From: Meandrina meandrites
Taxonomy: Eukaryota; Cnidaria; Anthozoa; Scleractinia; Meandrinidae
NCBI GenBank assembly: GCA_963693305.1
Contig: OY855906.1
Span: 25,745,289-25,809,288, forward strand
Direction: 5' to 3'
Length of the DNA: 64,000 bases
Shown: positions 22,172 through 34,212 of the stretch, in pieces
Position numbering within the stretch: the stretch's first letter is position 1
Layout of the letters: each line of letters begins with the position of its first letter
Notes under the pieces: generated by a model
Seen by the model: only the letters and a program-made list of their open reading frames with translations
Databases searched by the model: none
Told to the model about the DNA's origin: nothing
Position numbers and translations under genes: made by a program

Positions 22172-22473
22172 CTTTAGAAGGTCCGCTGGAAAACATTTTT
22201 CGACTTTATTTAAGTCTCCTTCAATGAACTCCACATCCGGGGACTCCCTGGCCACAGAATCCAGCAAAGAAAGGTCAATGTCAATGGATATCACACGTGA
22301 CTTGCACCCAAACATCTTTAGCATATCTGCTGTCCATAAAGCTGAGGCCCCCTTCCAGGCCCCGAATTCAATCACAGTTGGAGGCTTGAGTTCCCATAGC
22401 AACTTCTGGTTTATTGCCAGAGTTAAGGGGTCTTTCAACATTGATACGCCACGCCAGGTGGTCAAGTATTTTC
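22172..22473 (-). CDS. CmcI-family (cephalosporin hydroxylase / rhamnosyl O-methyltransferase-like) methyltransferase A, exon 2
   Basis: This is the SAM-binding half of a CmcI-family protein (Pfam PF04989), mostly known as bacterial O-methyltransferases acting on sugars or small molecules. On the minus strand the 302-bp exon reads KYLTTWRGVSMLKDP, then KPPTVIEFGAWKGASALW, then SRVISIDIDLSLLDSV and VEFIEGDLNKVEKCF. The E-F-G-A-W-K-G block (about residues 86-92) is the SAM loop; SIDIDL supplies the acidic residues. With the other three exons the product is about 254 residues, close to the usual family length, with no stops or frameshifts, so it looks functional. Phase 1 in, phase 0 out. Substrate unknown. 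The family is chiefly bacterial, so ancient transfer into this lineage is possible but not tested here. Confidence 0.92.
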
Positions 22474-22833
22474 CTCAGAAAAGAAATGGCAAATGCAATT
22501 AATTAAAATCCGCGTCAGTACTTGTCTAAAACGAATACAAAGGAAATTAAACTTTGATTGTCTAATGAAGAATAGCCTGAAATTAATGTCATCATCTTTC
22601 ACCCTCATCGTAACACCCGAACCAACCTCGTTCCTGAACCAGGGAACAAGGTTGTACCAGAACACCAGCTACGTCACGTAGTTTGTGCAAAACAGATTCA
22701 AGAGATTACTTTTGGTTGCTGGCTGATAAGGTGTAAATGTGGTTTGAGGATACATTATGAATCTTCTTATAATATTACTTTGCACTAGTTCTGCCAGTAA
22801 AAGTTCTTATTTTTTGCTGCTTTTCCTGACCAT

Positions 22834-25800
22834 TAAGGTCGCGGGTGACACATTAGGTTCATCATTTTGCATTTATTTAAAGCGTATGCACGAAGTGCAA
22901 CGACTCACTTCGACAAGTGTACGAAACATTCATGGCTGAATAAAATTAATATGCTAAAATATGGAGCGTGATTTGAAGTGTACACGTGTGGCACGGATCC
23001 TGTGATCAAAATGTTACTCAAACGTAACATGTAATAAATCGGCTCTGAAAATAGATATCCTTGTTTCAATGATTTATACATCAAAGAAAAATGTAGGAAC
23101 TCTTGATCTTAAGAAATTGGAACTAAAATTTGCACAACAACCCTTTGTACGTTTATTCAGCATTTCAAAAAATCCTTTGAAGCACTGTAGCTTATATGCA
23201 GTCAACGGGATTACATGCAACATTCATTCAAATTTAAGTATTAATTTTCTGCGAGTTAGAGTAATCAAAATACAATTCCCAAAAACATCGGTGCACGTGG
23301 TTTTCCTGTGAAAGATGGCAAGGTCAGAAAGAGGGAAGCCTAGACATCGGCCTGTTGAAGCGGGAAAGCAAACGGCGAACAAGAAGAAGAAGAACAAGTA
23401 GGGAACAGCTCCTCGTTTAAACTTAAAAGGAAACAGGATCGTTGATTTGTCCCACTTTGGCAAATGTTTACAAAAAGTAATTGATCGTTCGTCAATTTGC
23501 CCATGTAATGGCAATCCACGCGTGGAACAAGAAATTGAACGGAAGGGTTTAGGATGCATTATTCAGTTTCGTTGTGATGGGTGCGGAATGTCATTGGCTG
23601 TTGAAACTCATCCCAAGTCCAAAGGACCAAGCGGTCGCCCAAGATACAACATAAATATCGCTGCAGTGTGGGGTTTCATGGCCACTGGTGGTGGACATTC
23701 TAACATGAAAGAAATCCTTTCCCTCCTCAATATTCCATCTCCGGATAAGAATACTTTCACAGGAATCAAGGAGCAGATTGGCGCTGCATGGAAAGAAACC
23801 TTAACAGCCGAAATGATAGAAGCAGGGAAAGAAGAGAGGCGGTTAGCAGTGGAAGCAAATGATATAGATGAAGGAATTCCAGAGATCACCGTCATGGTAG
23901 ATGGAGGATGGTCTATGAGAAGTCACCAGCACGGGTATACTGCTAAGTCGGGCGTGGCTGTAATAATTGGAGAACGCACGAAAAAAATGTTGTATCTGGG
24001 GGTGAGAAACAAGTTTTGTAGCATTTGCACGATTGCAGTCAACAAGAAAAAAACACCACTGTCTCACAAATGCTACAAGAATTGGAGTGAATCATCCTCT
24101 GCAATGGAAAGAGATATTCTCGTCGAAGGCTTCAAGCAGAGTGAGACAATGCATGGTCTTCGCTACATTGGACTCATTGGAGATGGCGATAGTAGCGTGC
24201 ATAAAGCTGTTGGCGATTCCCTCCCGAAATACGGTCGACGTGTAAAGAAAATCGAGTGTGCTAATCATGCTATTCGATGCTACAGAAAGTCGCTGCACGA
24301 TTTAGTGGATGCTCATCCCGAATGGAAGGGACGAAATGGGTTATCAAAAATGAAAATTAAGAAAATTGCTGCTGGTGCCAGGGAGACTGGTAACGTGGAG
24401 GCGTTGCGTCGCGATTTGCGAAACGGGCCGTACCACGTGTTTGGAGACCACAGGAAGTGTAGTGCTTCACTTTGCAAAGCTAAGCAGGCTGCAGTAACTG
24501 GTGATTGAGATGTTTTTTCCGTGAATCTAAATTCTGAAGAGAGTGGAACCAACGTTGAGAGTTCCGTTCCAACCCACCAAACGAAGGAGTTAAATGATGA
24601 TCTGTCTACGTTTCATGAAATCAGTAATCACGTTTTTGACTTAGTTAATGAGGACATCAGCGAGGAGGATGAAGAAAATTCTCGTTTGGGTGGACATTAT
24701 CTAATCGACAAGCTCCCGTCTGGACTAATGAACCAAATTCTTAAAAGAGGAGACCGCATTGTTAGCCTTGCAGCACAGCTTGTGAGAAACAAGACAAGTA
24801 ATTCTGCTGAGACATACATGTCCATCAATGCAAAATTCAACGGTGGGAAACAAGTAAACAGAATTCAACGGGGATCATTTGAAATCAGGTGATCTTATAC
24901 ACTTTATGTACTGAGTATGTGCAAATTGTCAGTGCACTTCTTTAGTTAGTTTTAGTTTTATCCAATAAACATAAACTAGTCGACCCCGATAATGTAATGC
25001 TGCATTTTTGTCATTTTACAGATGCTTAGGAGCTGGCCTTTGCTACCAGTACGGCACAGCGTTTCACGCAAAAGTTTGGGAGCAGTGCTTCGGGGAGAAT
25101 GCCGGTCCAGTATTGGAGGCACATTGCTCGGATGTTGACAAGAAAAGGGCAATGGATCGGGTGAGACGGGCATCTACGCAATATAAAGAAACACGCAGGA
25201 AAGCAAAAGTCACACAGGCAGGTCAGTGTGAGCCTACCTAGTCAAATGATTATGGTGTCAGCGCCCAACAAGCAGATATTGACAGTCAGGAACTACAAAA
25301 ACTTTGCGAAGAAAACGCAGAGCGCATGAAATTGTCTCCAGAACAAATCAAAACCATAGAGCAAAAAACAAGAGAACAAAGCAAATGTCAACTTTGGTAC
25401 GAAATGCGCAAAAATCGCCTAACAGCGTCGAAACTTGGAGAAATCAGTAAGCGTCGCAAGTCCACTCCTTGCTCGAGGATCGTGAAGGATATTCTTTATC
25501 CAAAGCCCTTCTCTAATGATGCCATAAACTGGGGAAATGAACACGAAAAAACTGCAATAGAGTAATATTGCAAAACAACTAGCTGGAAATACTGTCCTCC
25601 CAGCCGGACTTTTCATTTGTCAGGAACATGGTTACCTTGGCGCCTCTCCTGACGGAATAGTTTTGCTTAAAGGAAGCCTCGTTAAAGGCCTGAGAGAGGT
25701 CAAATGCCCCTATTCAGCCACAAGAAAAGGAGTGAAATACAACCCGATGGAGGCAGCTAAAAAAAATAAAAAAAATTCCCACTAGAGATCAAGCCAAACG

Positions 25801-27061
25801 GGAAATTAGCCCTAAAAAAAATCACGACCACTATTACCAAGTGCAAGGGCAAATGTTCATCATGGGATATGAGTGGTGTGATTAGGTGGTTTGGACGCCG
25901 GCTGGAATTCACATAGAGCGCATCGCTTTTGACAACGATATTTGGCAGCAAAAGATGTTTCCAAACCTGAAGTGGTTCTACTTTAACTGCCTTCTGCCAG
26001 AAATTGCTTCACCGAGGCATCCGCAACGTCTGAATATTAGAGAGCCTGGCACAGTGGTAGCAAGCAATGCCAAGAGGAAAGGCAGCGGAACAAGTCAACA
26101 GCACACCAAGAGGATGAAGTCATAGACATTTGCCTCCCTTTTAAAATCGGCTGTAAAAAAATTTTGTCTTGTGTATGAAAATAATTTATTTTATAGTGCA
26201 TTTTCGTTGTTTGTTCTTATTCTTTGTAAAAGCGAAAGCATTCTGCCCCTTCATGGTTTATAAATAATTTGTCGATGTTATATAATATCATCGGTGAGCT
26301 CGGACGGATTCTTTTTTTTCTGTATTAGATATATTATTTCCATTCGAATTTTTTTCATGGCTTGTTCCAAAAATAGAATAAGTGCATTAAAATTCATAAG
26401 TAAACGTGCCCTTTTTGAAAGCGCATTGTTCTTTTCTGACATAAAGCGTGGAATGCAATTACCATAATGACCTCCCTTGGCACTCGTGTTTTAATCGGAA
26501 CACCTTCGGAAATCTCAAAGCTTGGAGTTTTCCGACAATTTTGTGTGCAAGAATTCATGGCGGATATAGAACTTCATGAGCTAGCATTGCAGAGAGGTAT
26601 ACCAGGGATACTGTAGTGTGTCATGACAGAAGCGGAATTCTAAAATAGCGCTTTTAAAAAAAAGATAAAAGGCGTTAAATTCAAATTTGCACATTTAAAC
26701 GACGTTTACTCGCTGGCAAAGTATAAATTACGAAATCCGCCTCTGTCATGACATACTAGAGGTCTTGACTCATCTGTTTTTGATAAAATCACAGAGTGCT
26801 GTCTTCTACTCGATCCGCAAACTTGGACACAAAATCTTGGATTCGCAATTTCGTGCTAATGGCACTCTAGCGTCGACTTAAAGCGCAAACTCCCAAATCA
26901 AAAACGACATTCGTAAACATCCATCATTCTTCTATGTCTCTGGAAAATTTCAGCTCAATCGTACCCTAAACAGCCGAGATATAAGCGTTTAAAAAGATGT
27001 AGGACAAGCAAAATTTTGCCTAATGAATTAATTCATAGCGATGTGTCACCCGCGACCTTAA
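22834..27061 (+). mobile_element. Decayed TTAA transposon (Kolobok-like) carrying transposase-YqaJ gene
   Basis: A perfect 17-bp terminal inverted repeat (GGTCGCGGGTGACACAT at 22838-22854, complement at 27041-27057) flanked on both sides by TTAA (22834-22837, 27058-27061) bounds a 4.22-kb element. It holds one intron-containing gene (23315-26125, plus strand) and a subterminal inverted pair around 26618-26757 built on GTCATGACA. TTAA targeting points to Kolobok or piggyBac; the GG-starting ends are unlike piggyBac's CCC ends, so Kolobok-like is preferred by inference. It lies in intron 1 of methyltransferase A, opposite in orientation, and makes up most of that intron. Confidence 0.85.
23315..26125 (+). 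pseudogene. Mutator-like transposase fused to YqaJ-type nuclease, broken
   Basis: The N-terminal two thirds match the Mutator-like transposase domain family: ITVMVDGGWSMRSHQHGY, then FCSICTIAV, HKCYKNWSESSSAMERDIL, GLRYIGLIGDGDSSVHK and KKIECANHAIR, with candidate catalytic acids in VDGG and IGDGD. A predicted intron (24889-25021; GTGATC donor, TTTTACAG acceptor, in phase) joins the frame to CLGAGLCYQYGTAF. The C-terminal part resembles a YqaJ/lambda-exonuclease nuclease: WYEMRKNRLTASKLGEI, GYLGASPDGIV, REVKCPYSA, and YQVQGQMFIMGYEWCD. The copy is dead: TAG at 23399, TGA at 24506, TAG at 25239, TAA at 25563, TAG at 25883 and frameshifts between about 25570 and 25880. The nuclease may process ends or recombine DNA during transposition, which is inference. 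Confidence 0.75.
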
Positions 27062-27179
27062 CAGATTCAATGGGTTATCATGTAAAGCTTAAGTCAAAAT
27101 CAGATCAACTTAAAATAGGACGTGCGGCGTTCGTCCGATTTTGTTGATCACTAGCTCGACGTATGGTAACCGACTGTAT

Positions 27180-27245
27180 TGGACTCCACACAGTGAACCA
27201 GACGCACTAACCATTTGGCCAGCTGCACTGGCCAGTCTTACAACT
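27180..27245 (-). repeat. tRNA-like SINE head fragment
   Basis: The minus strand reads TGGCCAAATGGTTAGTGCGT, an A-box-like segment, but the B box is degenerate. Probably the head of a SINE, truncated. Confidence 0.3.
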
Positions 27246-27266
27246 AGGACTTAACTATTATATTAC

Positions 27267-27423
27267 CATGAGCTATGGACGTCAAAAGCTCCGCTGATAG
27301 AACCCCAGTGTCTCGCCTTTCTTCCATTGGAACAAATCTGTTTTTGTCTTCTGAAAGCTTCGCGATGGATTCTTCCATTGACATGTAATTATTCTGATCT
27401 TTAATAGTGCTCCCCATGACGCC
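27267..27423 (-). CDS. CmcI-family methyltransferase A, N-terminal exon
   Basis: The minus-strand acceptor AACGTTTCAG is followed by GGC GTC ATG; the first ATG (27417) starts MGSTIKDQNNYMSMEESIAK and the exon ends ...LLTSIAHG at a GTAATA donor (phase 1), which joins exon 2 correctly. An acceptor at its start means at least a 5' untranslated exon exists upstream (above 27423), or a short coding one I could not identify. Copy B has the matching exon, with RFVPMEERRDTGVLSA identical, at the right edge of the window. Confidence 0.82.
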
Positions 27424-28075
27424 CTGAAACGTTTGAAAAAGTGAAACTGGCATCATTCAGTTCATTTCATTTCCGTCCAATCTCCCCGCCGCTAATAATA
27501 GCGAGGCTTTGCGTGTCGCAATGTCGCATGAGGACTGAAGTCAAACCAACGACTTTTAGCTAGGTTTCATGAGGTGGGAATACTTATCAGAGTGAATCAC
27601 ATACCCCTTTTAACGTAATCCTTTCCCCAACCCCAACCTATTTTAGCCTCAATAAAAACCATTCATTCTTGCTTGGCTTGAGAACAAAATGAAAAAAATA
27701 TACTCCACCCCCCTTACCCCCAACAATCAGTCTTAAACACACCACCACCTGGGAAAAAAATTCAACCACAAAACCCCTCAATCTCCGGAACTCAGAACTC
27801 AGTTATGACTCTCTAAAAACTAAACTAAAACAGCTGACAGCAAATAGTTCTCTTTATAAACAAGTCGGAAGCAAAATAAATCGGGCGACCAAATCAAATA
27901 CCGATCGGCAAATGTAAAAAAAGTCACTAACTTCATACAAGTCTGTGTAGGCCTGTCACCTGGAGGCGGGATTTGTTAACTTTGGCCGCCAATTTTAAGC
28001 CCGGATTGGGGGGATTGGATTGCTTTTGTACTTTTGTAGCAGGGTCCCCGGGGAAAGACCCGCGGGATTTGTTGC

Positions 28076-28092
28076 GCCGCCGCCATATTGGA
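28076..28092 (-). promoter_or_regulatory. YY1-like site, possible promoter of methyltransferase A
   Basis: The minus strand carries CCAATATGGCGGCGGCG, matching the AAnATGGCGGC core often found at TATA-less metazoan start sites. It lies about 650 bp upstream of the first identified coding exon and near a locally GC-rich stretch. The link to transcription is inference. Confidence 0.3.
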
Positions 28093-28159
28093 GATTGAGC
28101 TGGAAACGAGAGTGCCGTTCCTGTGTGCGAAAAGGCTGGGTATGTTGGCAAACACGTTC

Positions 28160-29064
28160 ACATTCCTCGTTAATCTGCCCCTCTTAGCTGCCCATCCTTC
28201 TCTTACTTAGCGAATATATTTTTCTAAAAAAATTACGATTCCTTCTTTGCTAATATTTTATGAAAACAGAGCTTTCATCCATGATTGTCTTTTCATTGTT
28301 GTGTTAGTTTCTTGCAATAAAACTATTGAAAAACTTAACTTTGTTTCTGATTATATTTCTGCCAATTAATGTAAAACATTTTAAAACATATTCAATGAAT
28401 CTTAGTTCTTCTCAGGAGGGAGGGGGCGTCTCCAGGCAAAACGCTGGGAGACTCATCACTACCAGTCTGACGTCACGTCATACATCAGTGGTTTTCAAAA
28501 TGGCGCGCATTTTTGTTGTTCGTTGTCTTCTCATAAAAATGGAAATTTCAACGGTTTGGCTGATCCAGTTCCTACATTTTATATATATCCGGTTTCGGAA
28601 AAACGTGTAAGACATGTATGCAATGATATTCGGAGGTTACGTAAATTCAAAAGCTTCAAATCTCGTATGAACACACACTATCGAGCGGCTGTTATGTCGG
28701 CGCAGTGTGTTCTCCTGTGAACTATGTTGGATGGTTCGAGCGGTGAAGCGGGAATGTTTTGATCCCAGAATAGGAGGTTTGGCAAATGATATATTGAACC
28801 TCCTGTATGCCGAGTTTCAATCCTTCAGTGTCCGTGGTTCCTCTCATCAATCCCTTCAAAGTCAATGAAGCGGTTATGGGGAAGCAACCGCTACAAAGTA
28901 CTGAAGCTTCCTGAAGCTTTATACTATGGCAAGATAAGCACCAGCGGTAAGTTTTGACATTTTTGTCCGAGATATATAGTATATATAAGATTTGTTTAAG
29001 AATTACCGTCATTATACTCTCTCTAAGTCGAAAAATTAATATGACTTCACAAAATTGAATTCAG
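28160..29064. other. Unassigned intergenic region
   Basis: Contains a CRE-like TGACGTCACGTCA near 28466-28481 followed by AAAATGGCGCGC, suggesting a possible promoter directed to the right. Open frames follow (28523-28720 plus; 28722-29012 minus) but match no family I recognise and could be chance. Confidence 0.3.
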
Positions 29065-29364
29065 AAGTACTATGGAGGGGGATACTAGACAAAAATGTAA
29101 TTGTAGTGGTACTGCGTGCTGCATTATATCGTACCACGCGTTGATACCCGAAACTACCCGGTGTGTTGTTATATCGTACCCGATATGTCGCTTTATCGTA
29201 CTGCTCAAGCCATAGCACCGTACTGTGTGCTGCTATATCGTACCCGATCATTAAATATCGTAAGTGATATGCAGTTATATCGTAGTGCTAAAGCCATAAC
29301 ATCGTACCGTGTGCTGCTATATCGTACCCGATGATAACATATCGTAAGCGATATGAAGTTATAT

Positions 29365-29567
29365 GAGGCCCTGCCAGGGGGGTGTCCCAGGTCGCTTGTC
29401 GGAATTTTAAAATGTCTCGTGTCGGCATTTTGTCAAGGCTACACAACGCTGTCGGAAATTTAGCGACATACATTTGTCTTCGTCAGTCGTTTGTCGCTAT
29501 TTCGTTTGAGCGCTGTCGCTACTTTTTGTCCCATGTCGCTTGTCTGAATTTACCCTGGCAGGGCCTC
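29365..29567. mobile_element. 203-bp MITE nested in left arm
   Basis: Ends GAGGCCCTGCCAGGG and CCCTGGCAGGGCCTC; internally GGTCGCTTGTCGGAATTTT is mirrored by GACATGGGACAAAAAGTAGC-like sequence. TTATAT flanks both sides (29359-29364, 29568-29573). The mirrored copy in the right arm is 35540-35742. Confidence 0.85.
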
Positions 29568-29581
29568 TTATATCGTATTGC

Positions 29582-30894
29582 CAGAAGTCCATAACTAGAA
29601 GTCTACATCTCTGGTAATAGGCTTTGAGATATGTCTTTCGCGTGTACCTCGCGCTCCTCGCGTGTAGGCTATTTTTAGAACAGCTTTGCCGCGAACAAGT
29701 AGCCAATCACATTGAAGTATTTTTTAATTCGCGCCTTTGATTGGTTGAACAAATTTTTGAAGAAAAGCAGAACTGCAGAGGACGAGTGAACTCGAGCGAA
29801 CGGCATTACGAAATTTCTGTTTGTTGGTCATCGTAATTTCCGTTTTGTGAGGATTAAATCGTCCGGACAAGAATCATCAGGCCATCTTTCATCGATGACG
29901 ATAGCATCGAAGTTGTAAAAATTCGGAGCATCCAAATAAGCGAGAGGACCTCAGTGTTTTGGAGTCAGAATACGAAAATTAGTCTATCTTGCCCGCTGCC
30001 ATTATGGCAGCGGGCAAGATAGACTAATTCCGAGTCAAATTCAAGATGCGAAGACACTAAAGATTAATGGTACTCTCAAGATGAAGACAGGCATTAAGAG
30101 AGCAAGTGCATTTTGGCACAGGTTCGTTGCTATTTTGAAAAACAAAACCGTGGTCCCTGAAGCGCTCAACATCGAGCGCGGAATGAACAGAATGAAGCTT
30201 GATTCGTTTGAGAACAACATTCAGAGAAAACGACAAGTTTGGCGAGTTTCGCATGTTTTTGGAATTATAAGGACGGCATGAAAACAAAAGACTGACTAAG
30301 GTAATGTACTTGTTTTAATATGAATAGAAATACGAGTTTAATTCATCGAACAATGATGATTTCATTCACATCCGTCAAAAGTTTAATTCAAGTTGTGCTT
30401 CTCGAGCACTTCGCAGTGTGCAGCTATTGTGTTGTGTATGTTGTTCAGTATTTTAACACGAGGATATGCTGTACAAAATAAAGACACACTTAACTACTAA
30501 AAGTTTGGGGAACTTCTGTTCATAAATTCTCTCGTAAATTATAAAAAGTCGACCTGTTTGTTTTGTGAGTTTGTCTACGGAAACCCGGCGACGGGTTGCT
30601 TTTTCACTCGCCTTCAAATGCCATTGAACACAGGTTTGAAATCACTATCTACGATACTACCTCTGTCGAAATGTGAGAATTAAAGAGAATGGCCTGTCAA
30701 GTGTTTTGATGTGATTTGATTTATTTCACCTGCCACTTTCCAAAATATTCGGCCGCAACTTAGAACTCCAATCGTGTCGAAATAGTGGGTTACGTCATTT
30801 TCTCGCGAGACATCAGTTTCTAAAAATAGCCTACACGCGAAAGACATAGCACGCGCCCCAATACCAGATGTAGACTTCTAGTTATGGACTTCTG
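29582..30894. mobile_element. 1.3-kb CAGAAGTCC element, copy 1 (left arm)
   Basis: Ends CAGAAGTCCATAACTAGAAG and its complement; inverted ends extend about 45 bp with small gaps into CTTTCGCGTGTAGGCTATTT. GTATTGC flanks both sides (29575-29581, 30895-30901), a 7-bp duplication. Contains a hairpin at about 29980-30027 (TAGTCTATCTTGCCCGCTGC mirrored) and a short open frame on each strand near 30057-30287 that matches nothing I know. Confidence 0.88.
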
Positions 30895-31652
30895 GTATTG
30901 CTTAAGCCACAACATCGTATCGTGTGCTGCTATATCGTACCCGATGATAACATATCGTAAGCGATATGCAGTTATATCGTATTGCTAAAGCCACAACATC
31001 GTACCGTGTGCTGCTATATCGTACCCGATGATAACATATCGTAAGTGATGTCGTACCGTATGCTGCTATATCGTACCCGATGATGGTTTATCGTAGCTTT
31101 CATGCCATTTCATTGCGACAAACTGGTCAGCGGCTTATACTTAGGTAGGTACCTCATGCATGGGGACACAAAATGTCCCGGATTTTATTTAAAGACGTGT
31201 AACTGTGAAGGAGTGCAATTTGAAAAAAAATCGAAAATTATCAAACTTGGCCAGAATAAAAAAAAAATTTAAGTTCAATCAAATTATTCTTTTACGCGAA
31301 CGGCGATGTTGACGGTTTGAAAGCTACGGCACAAGGGGCTCATACAACACATGATTTAAAAATTTACCAAAAATGAACAAAAAGGCACAGTAAAGCAATT
31401 AATACATCATTCAAAAGAAGACATACTGCTTGAAAATATTATGTCTTGAGTCAAATTTTTCAAGGTTTTTAAATTTTCGGCTTATTTTGCCGATGTCTGC
31501 ACGGCACACACTGACGGCAAAACATGGCAAAATTGAGAGCGAAAAAAACTCAACTTGGTACATAAGCTGGTGCTACAAAAAATATATCCCAACAAAAGAG
31601 CAACATTTCGGCTTCCAATATATGAAATAATATTTTTGGGCTACTCAAATAA

Positions 31653-32472
31653 GGAACTTTGAGAGCGATGTGTTAGAAATGCTTTATTAGTAGGTGTTGT
31701 TTTCTATGGTTTGCACATTTTTTCGTTTCACGTGGCGTTTGCGTATGCTAATTTAGGTCAGTTTTTAAGTTTTTGCTTGTCGCGTGTTAGTGGAGTTCCG
31801 TGGTAGTTTTTTAGTTCAGTGGCTAGGAAATACCGTTTCAGAACCGAGTTCTGGCTGATATTATGTCGTGGAGAATTGGTTGAGCAAAGATTTCGGTTTT
31901 TTTGAGTGCTCATGAGATTAGCTAAGAACTTCGCGTTCGCTGGTATGTTTGATTTCATATAGTGGTCGGCTATACGATGTAAGCAAGTGTCACTGAGCTA
32001 AAAAATCCTTACATTTGAATTTGCGTGACATATCTTCCAAGCGATGGCCCAGATACTGGGTCGCCCACTACCTCTCGGAACGAGCTACTTCATTGGTTCT
32101 TAAAACAATAGATAAGAGGTCATAACAATGCACCTATCCCTGAATAACAATAGAGGTAGTGTTTACAGCGGGCGAATGAAAATAGAGGTTCTAGAGAGGT
32201 AGTGTCTTACTGCAGATACTGAACTCCGAAGCACTTGCGTATAGCTAGCGCTCTCATAAGTCGTTGTTTTAGTAGCCCAAGAATACTTCTATATTAAATT
32301 TTAAATTTAAGATGAAACGTTGCTCTATTATTGGGTTACATTACACTAGATGACGAACCAAAGTACAATTTTTAACTGTCAATTTTGCCATTTTATTGAT
32401 GGGAATACCGTGACACGAAATAGCGATTTTTGAGCTCGGTACCACTTGCATTGCACGCGCTGTCAAATTTTG
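31653..32472. other. Loop of the foldback palindrome
   Basis: 820 bp between the arms, AT-rich, non-coding. Contains a diverged repeat of arm sequence at about 32264-32390 (GTAGCCCAAGAATACTTC against GTAGCCCAAAAATATTATT) and a small inverted pair built on CACTACCTCTC (about 32066-32205). Confidence 0.7.
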
Positions 32473-33070
32473 TTATTTGAGTAGCCCAAAAATATTATTT
32501 CATATATTGGAAGCCGAAATGTTGCTCTTTTGTTGGGATATATTTTTATAGCACCAAGCTTATGTACCAAGTTGAGTTTTTTTCGCTCTCAATTTTGCCA
32601 TTTTTTGCCGTGCAGACATCGGCAAAATAAGCCGAAAATTTAAAAACCTTGAAAAATTTGACTCAAAACATAATATTTTCAAGCAGTATGTCTTCTTTTG
32701 AATGATGTATTAATTGCTTTACTGTGCCTGTTTGTTCATTTTTGGTAAATTTTTAAATCATGTGTTGTATGAGCCCCTTGTGCCGTAGCTTTCAAACCGT
32801 CAACATCGCCGTTGGCGTAAAAGAAAAATTTGATTGAACTTAAGTATTTTTTTTTATTCTGTCCAAGTTTGATAATTTTCGATTTTTTTTTTCAAATTGC
32901 ACTCCTTCACAGTTACACGTCTTTAAATAAAATCCGGGACATTTTGTGTCCCCATGCATGAGGTACCTACCCCTACCTAAGTATAAGCCGCTGACCAGTT
33001 TGTCGCAATGAAATGACATGAAAGCAGCATGAAAGCTACGATAAACCATCATCGGGTACGATATAGCAGC

Positions 33071-34045
33071 TTAATATACAATCTTCGTTCACTGTCCAAA
33101 ATCCACGCGCGCAATTGGTTAAAATCGAGCACGTGATTTTACTTTACCTGTCGTCAGCAAACTCCGACAGTGCGTTATTGACAATAACGCATAAAAATCG
33201 TGCATTATTGACAATGGCTTCAGCTGACTTGCAGAAATAGTGGAAGAACAAATCCCTCAAATTATCAACGAAGCGATACCCGTAAATACCAAGAGGAAAA
33301 CAAACTGGAGCGTTGCTATTTTCAAACGTAAGCTGAACTCAACGATTTAATTTTTGTGTGCGTTATTCTGCAATCTGCTATTTGAACAAAAACACTTTCG
33401 GGCTTTGTTGTAGCTTTGTAGAACGTAAAATCTGATTATTTGTGATTTAATTTGAAAGAAACTTTACTTTTGAAGTACAAACGAAATTACGTATCAAAAT
33501 ACGTTCGCACCTACAAGTTCCCCTAAATTTGTTGACTTTGGAAATGCAAGATTTGAAAATTTGCAATTTTGCGTTCACTTATAACGTGTCAAAGAAAAGC
33601 GATTGACTTGCTTTAAACATGCTTCTCGCAATCTCGCTGACTGTTTTATGAACGTTTTCAGCTTATGAACGATTTTGTGAATGATTTTAAGCCTCATTTA
33701 TATTTAATTATGCGTGGCTTTTTGTGATTTCTATATTCTTAAACTGCTACCCCAGTACAATTTTGTACTACTTAGATACAACTGAATCATTAAAATTCTT
33801 GTTCAAAGTTCGCGAAATTGTGTATTGCATGCAGTGTACTCAGATTGTATATTAAAAGGGTTAGAGACTGTTAGTTCGTGTTTTGTTTACAAATACACGC
33901 ACTTGCTGGCCGCACAATGAACTCGAAATTTTCAATACTGCACTCGGCTACGCCTCGTGCAGTATTGAAAGTTTCTCGTTCATTGTGCAGCCAGCGCGTG
34001 CGTGTATTTCTAAACAAAACACTCACAACAGTCTCTAACCCATAA
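33071..34045. mobile_element. 975-bp insertion present only in the right arm
   Basis: Interrupts the right arm between GATATAGCAGC and ATACGGTACGAC, which are contiguous in the left arm. The first part has 14-bp inverted ends (TTAATATACAATCT at 33071, complement at 33842-33855). It is followed by a strong hairpin (GGGTTAGAGACTG at about 33858, mirrored to 34041) with CACTCGGCTACGCCTCGTG near the tip. Possibly two nested small elements. Non-coding. Confidence 0.75.
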
Positions 34046-34212
34046 ATACGGTACGACATCACTTACGATATGTTATCATCGGGTACGATATAGCAGCACA
34101 CGGTACGATGTTGTGGCTTTAGCAATACGATATAACTGCATATCGCTTACGATATGTTATCATCGGGTACGATATAGCAGCACACGATACGATGTTGTGG
34201 CTTAAGCAATAC

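Noticed and set aside
30057..30287. 76-codon minus and 66-codon plus frames repeated at 34820 and 44882
   Set aside because: Identity follows from copies of a non-coding element; no domain recognised and both strands are open.
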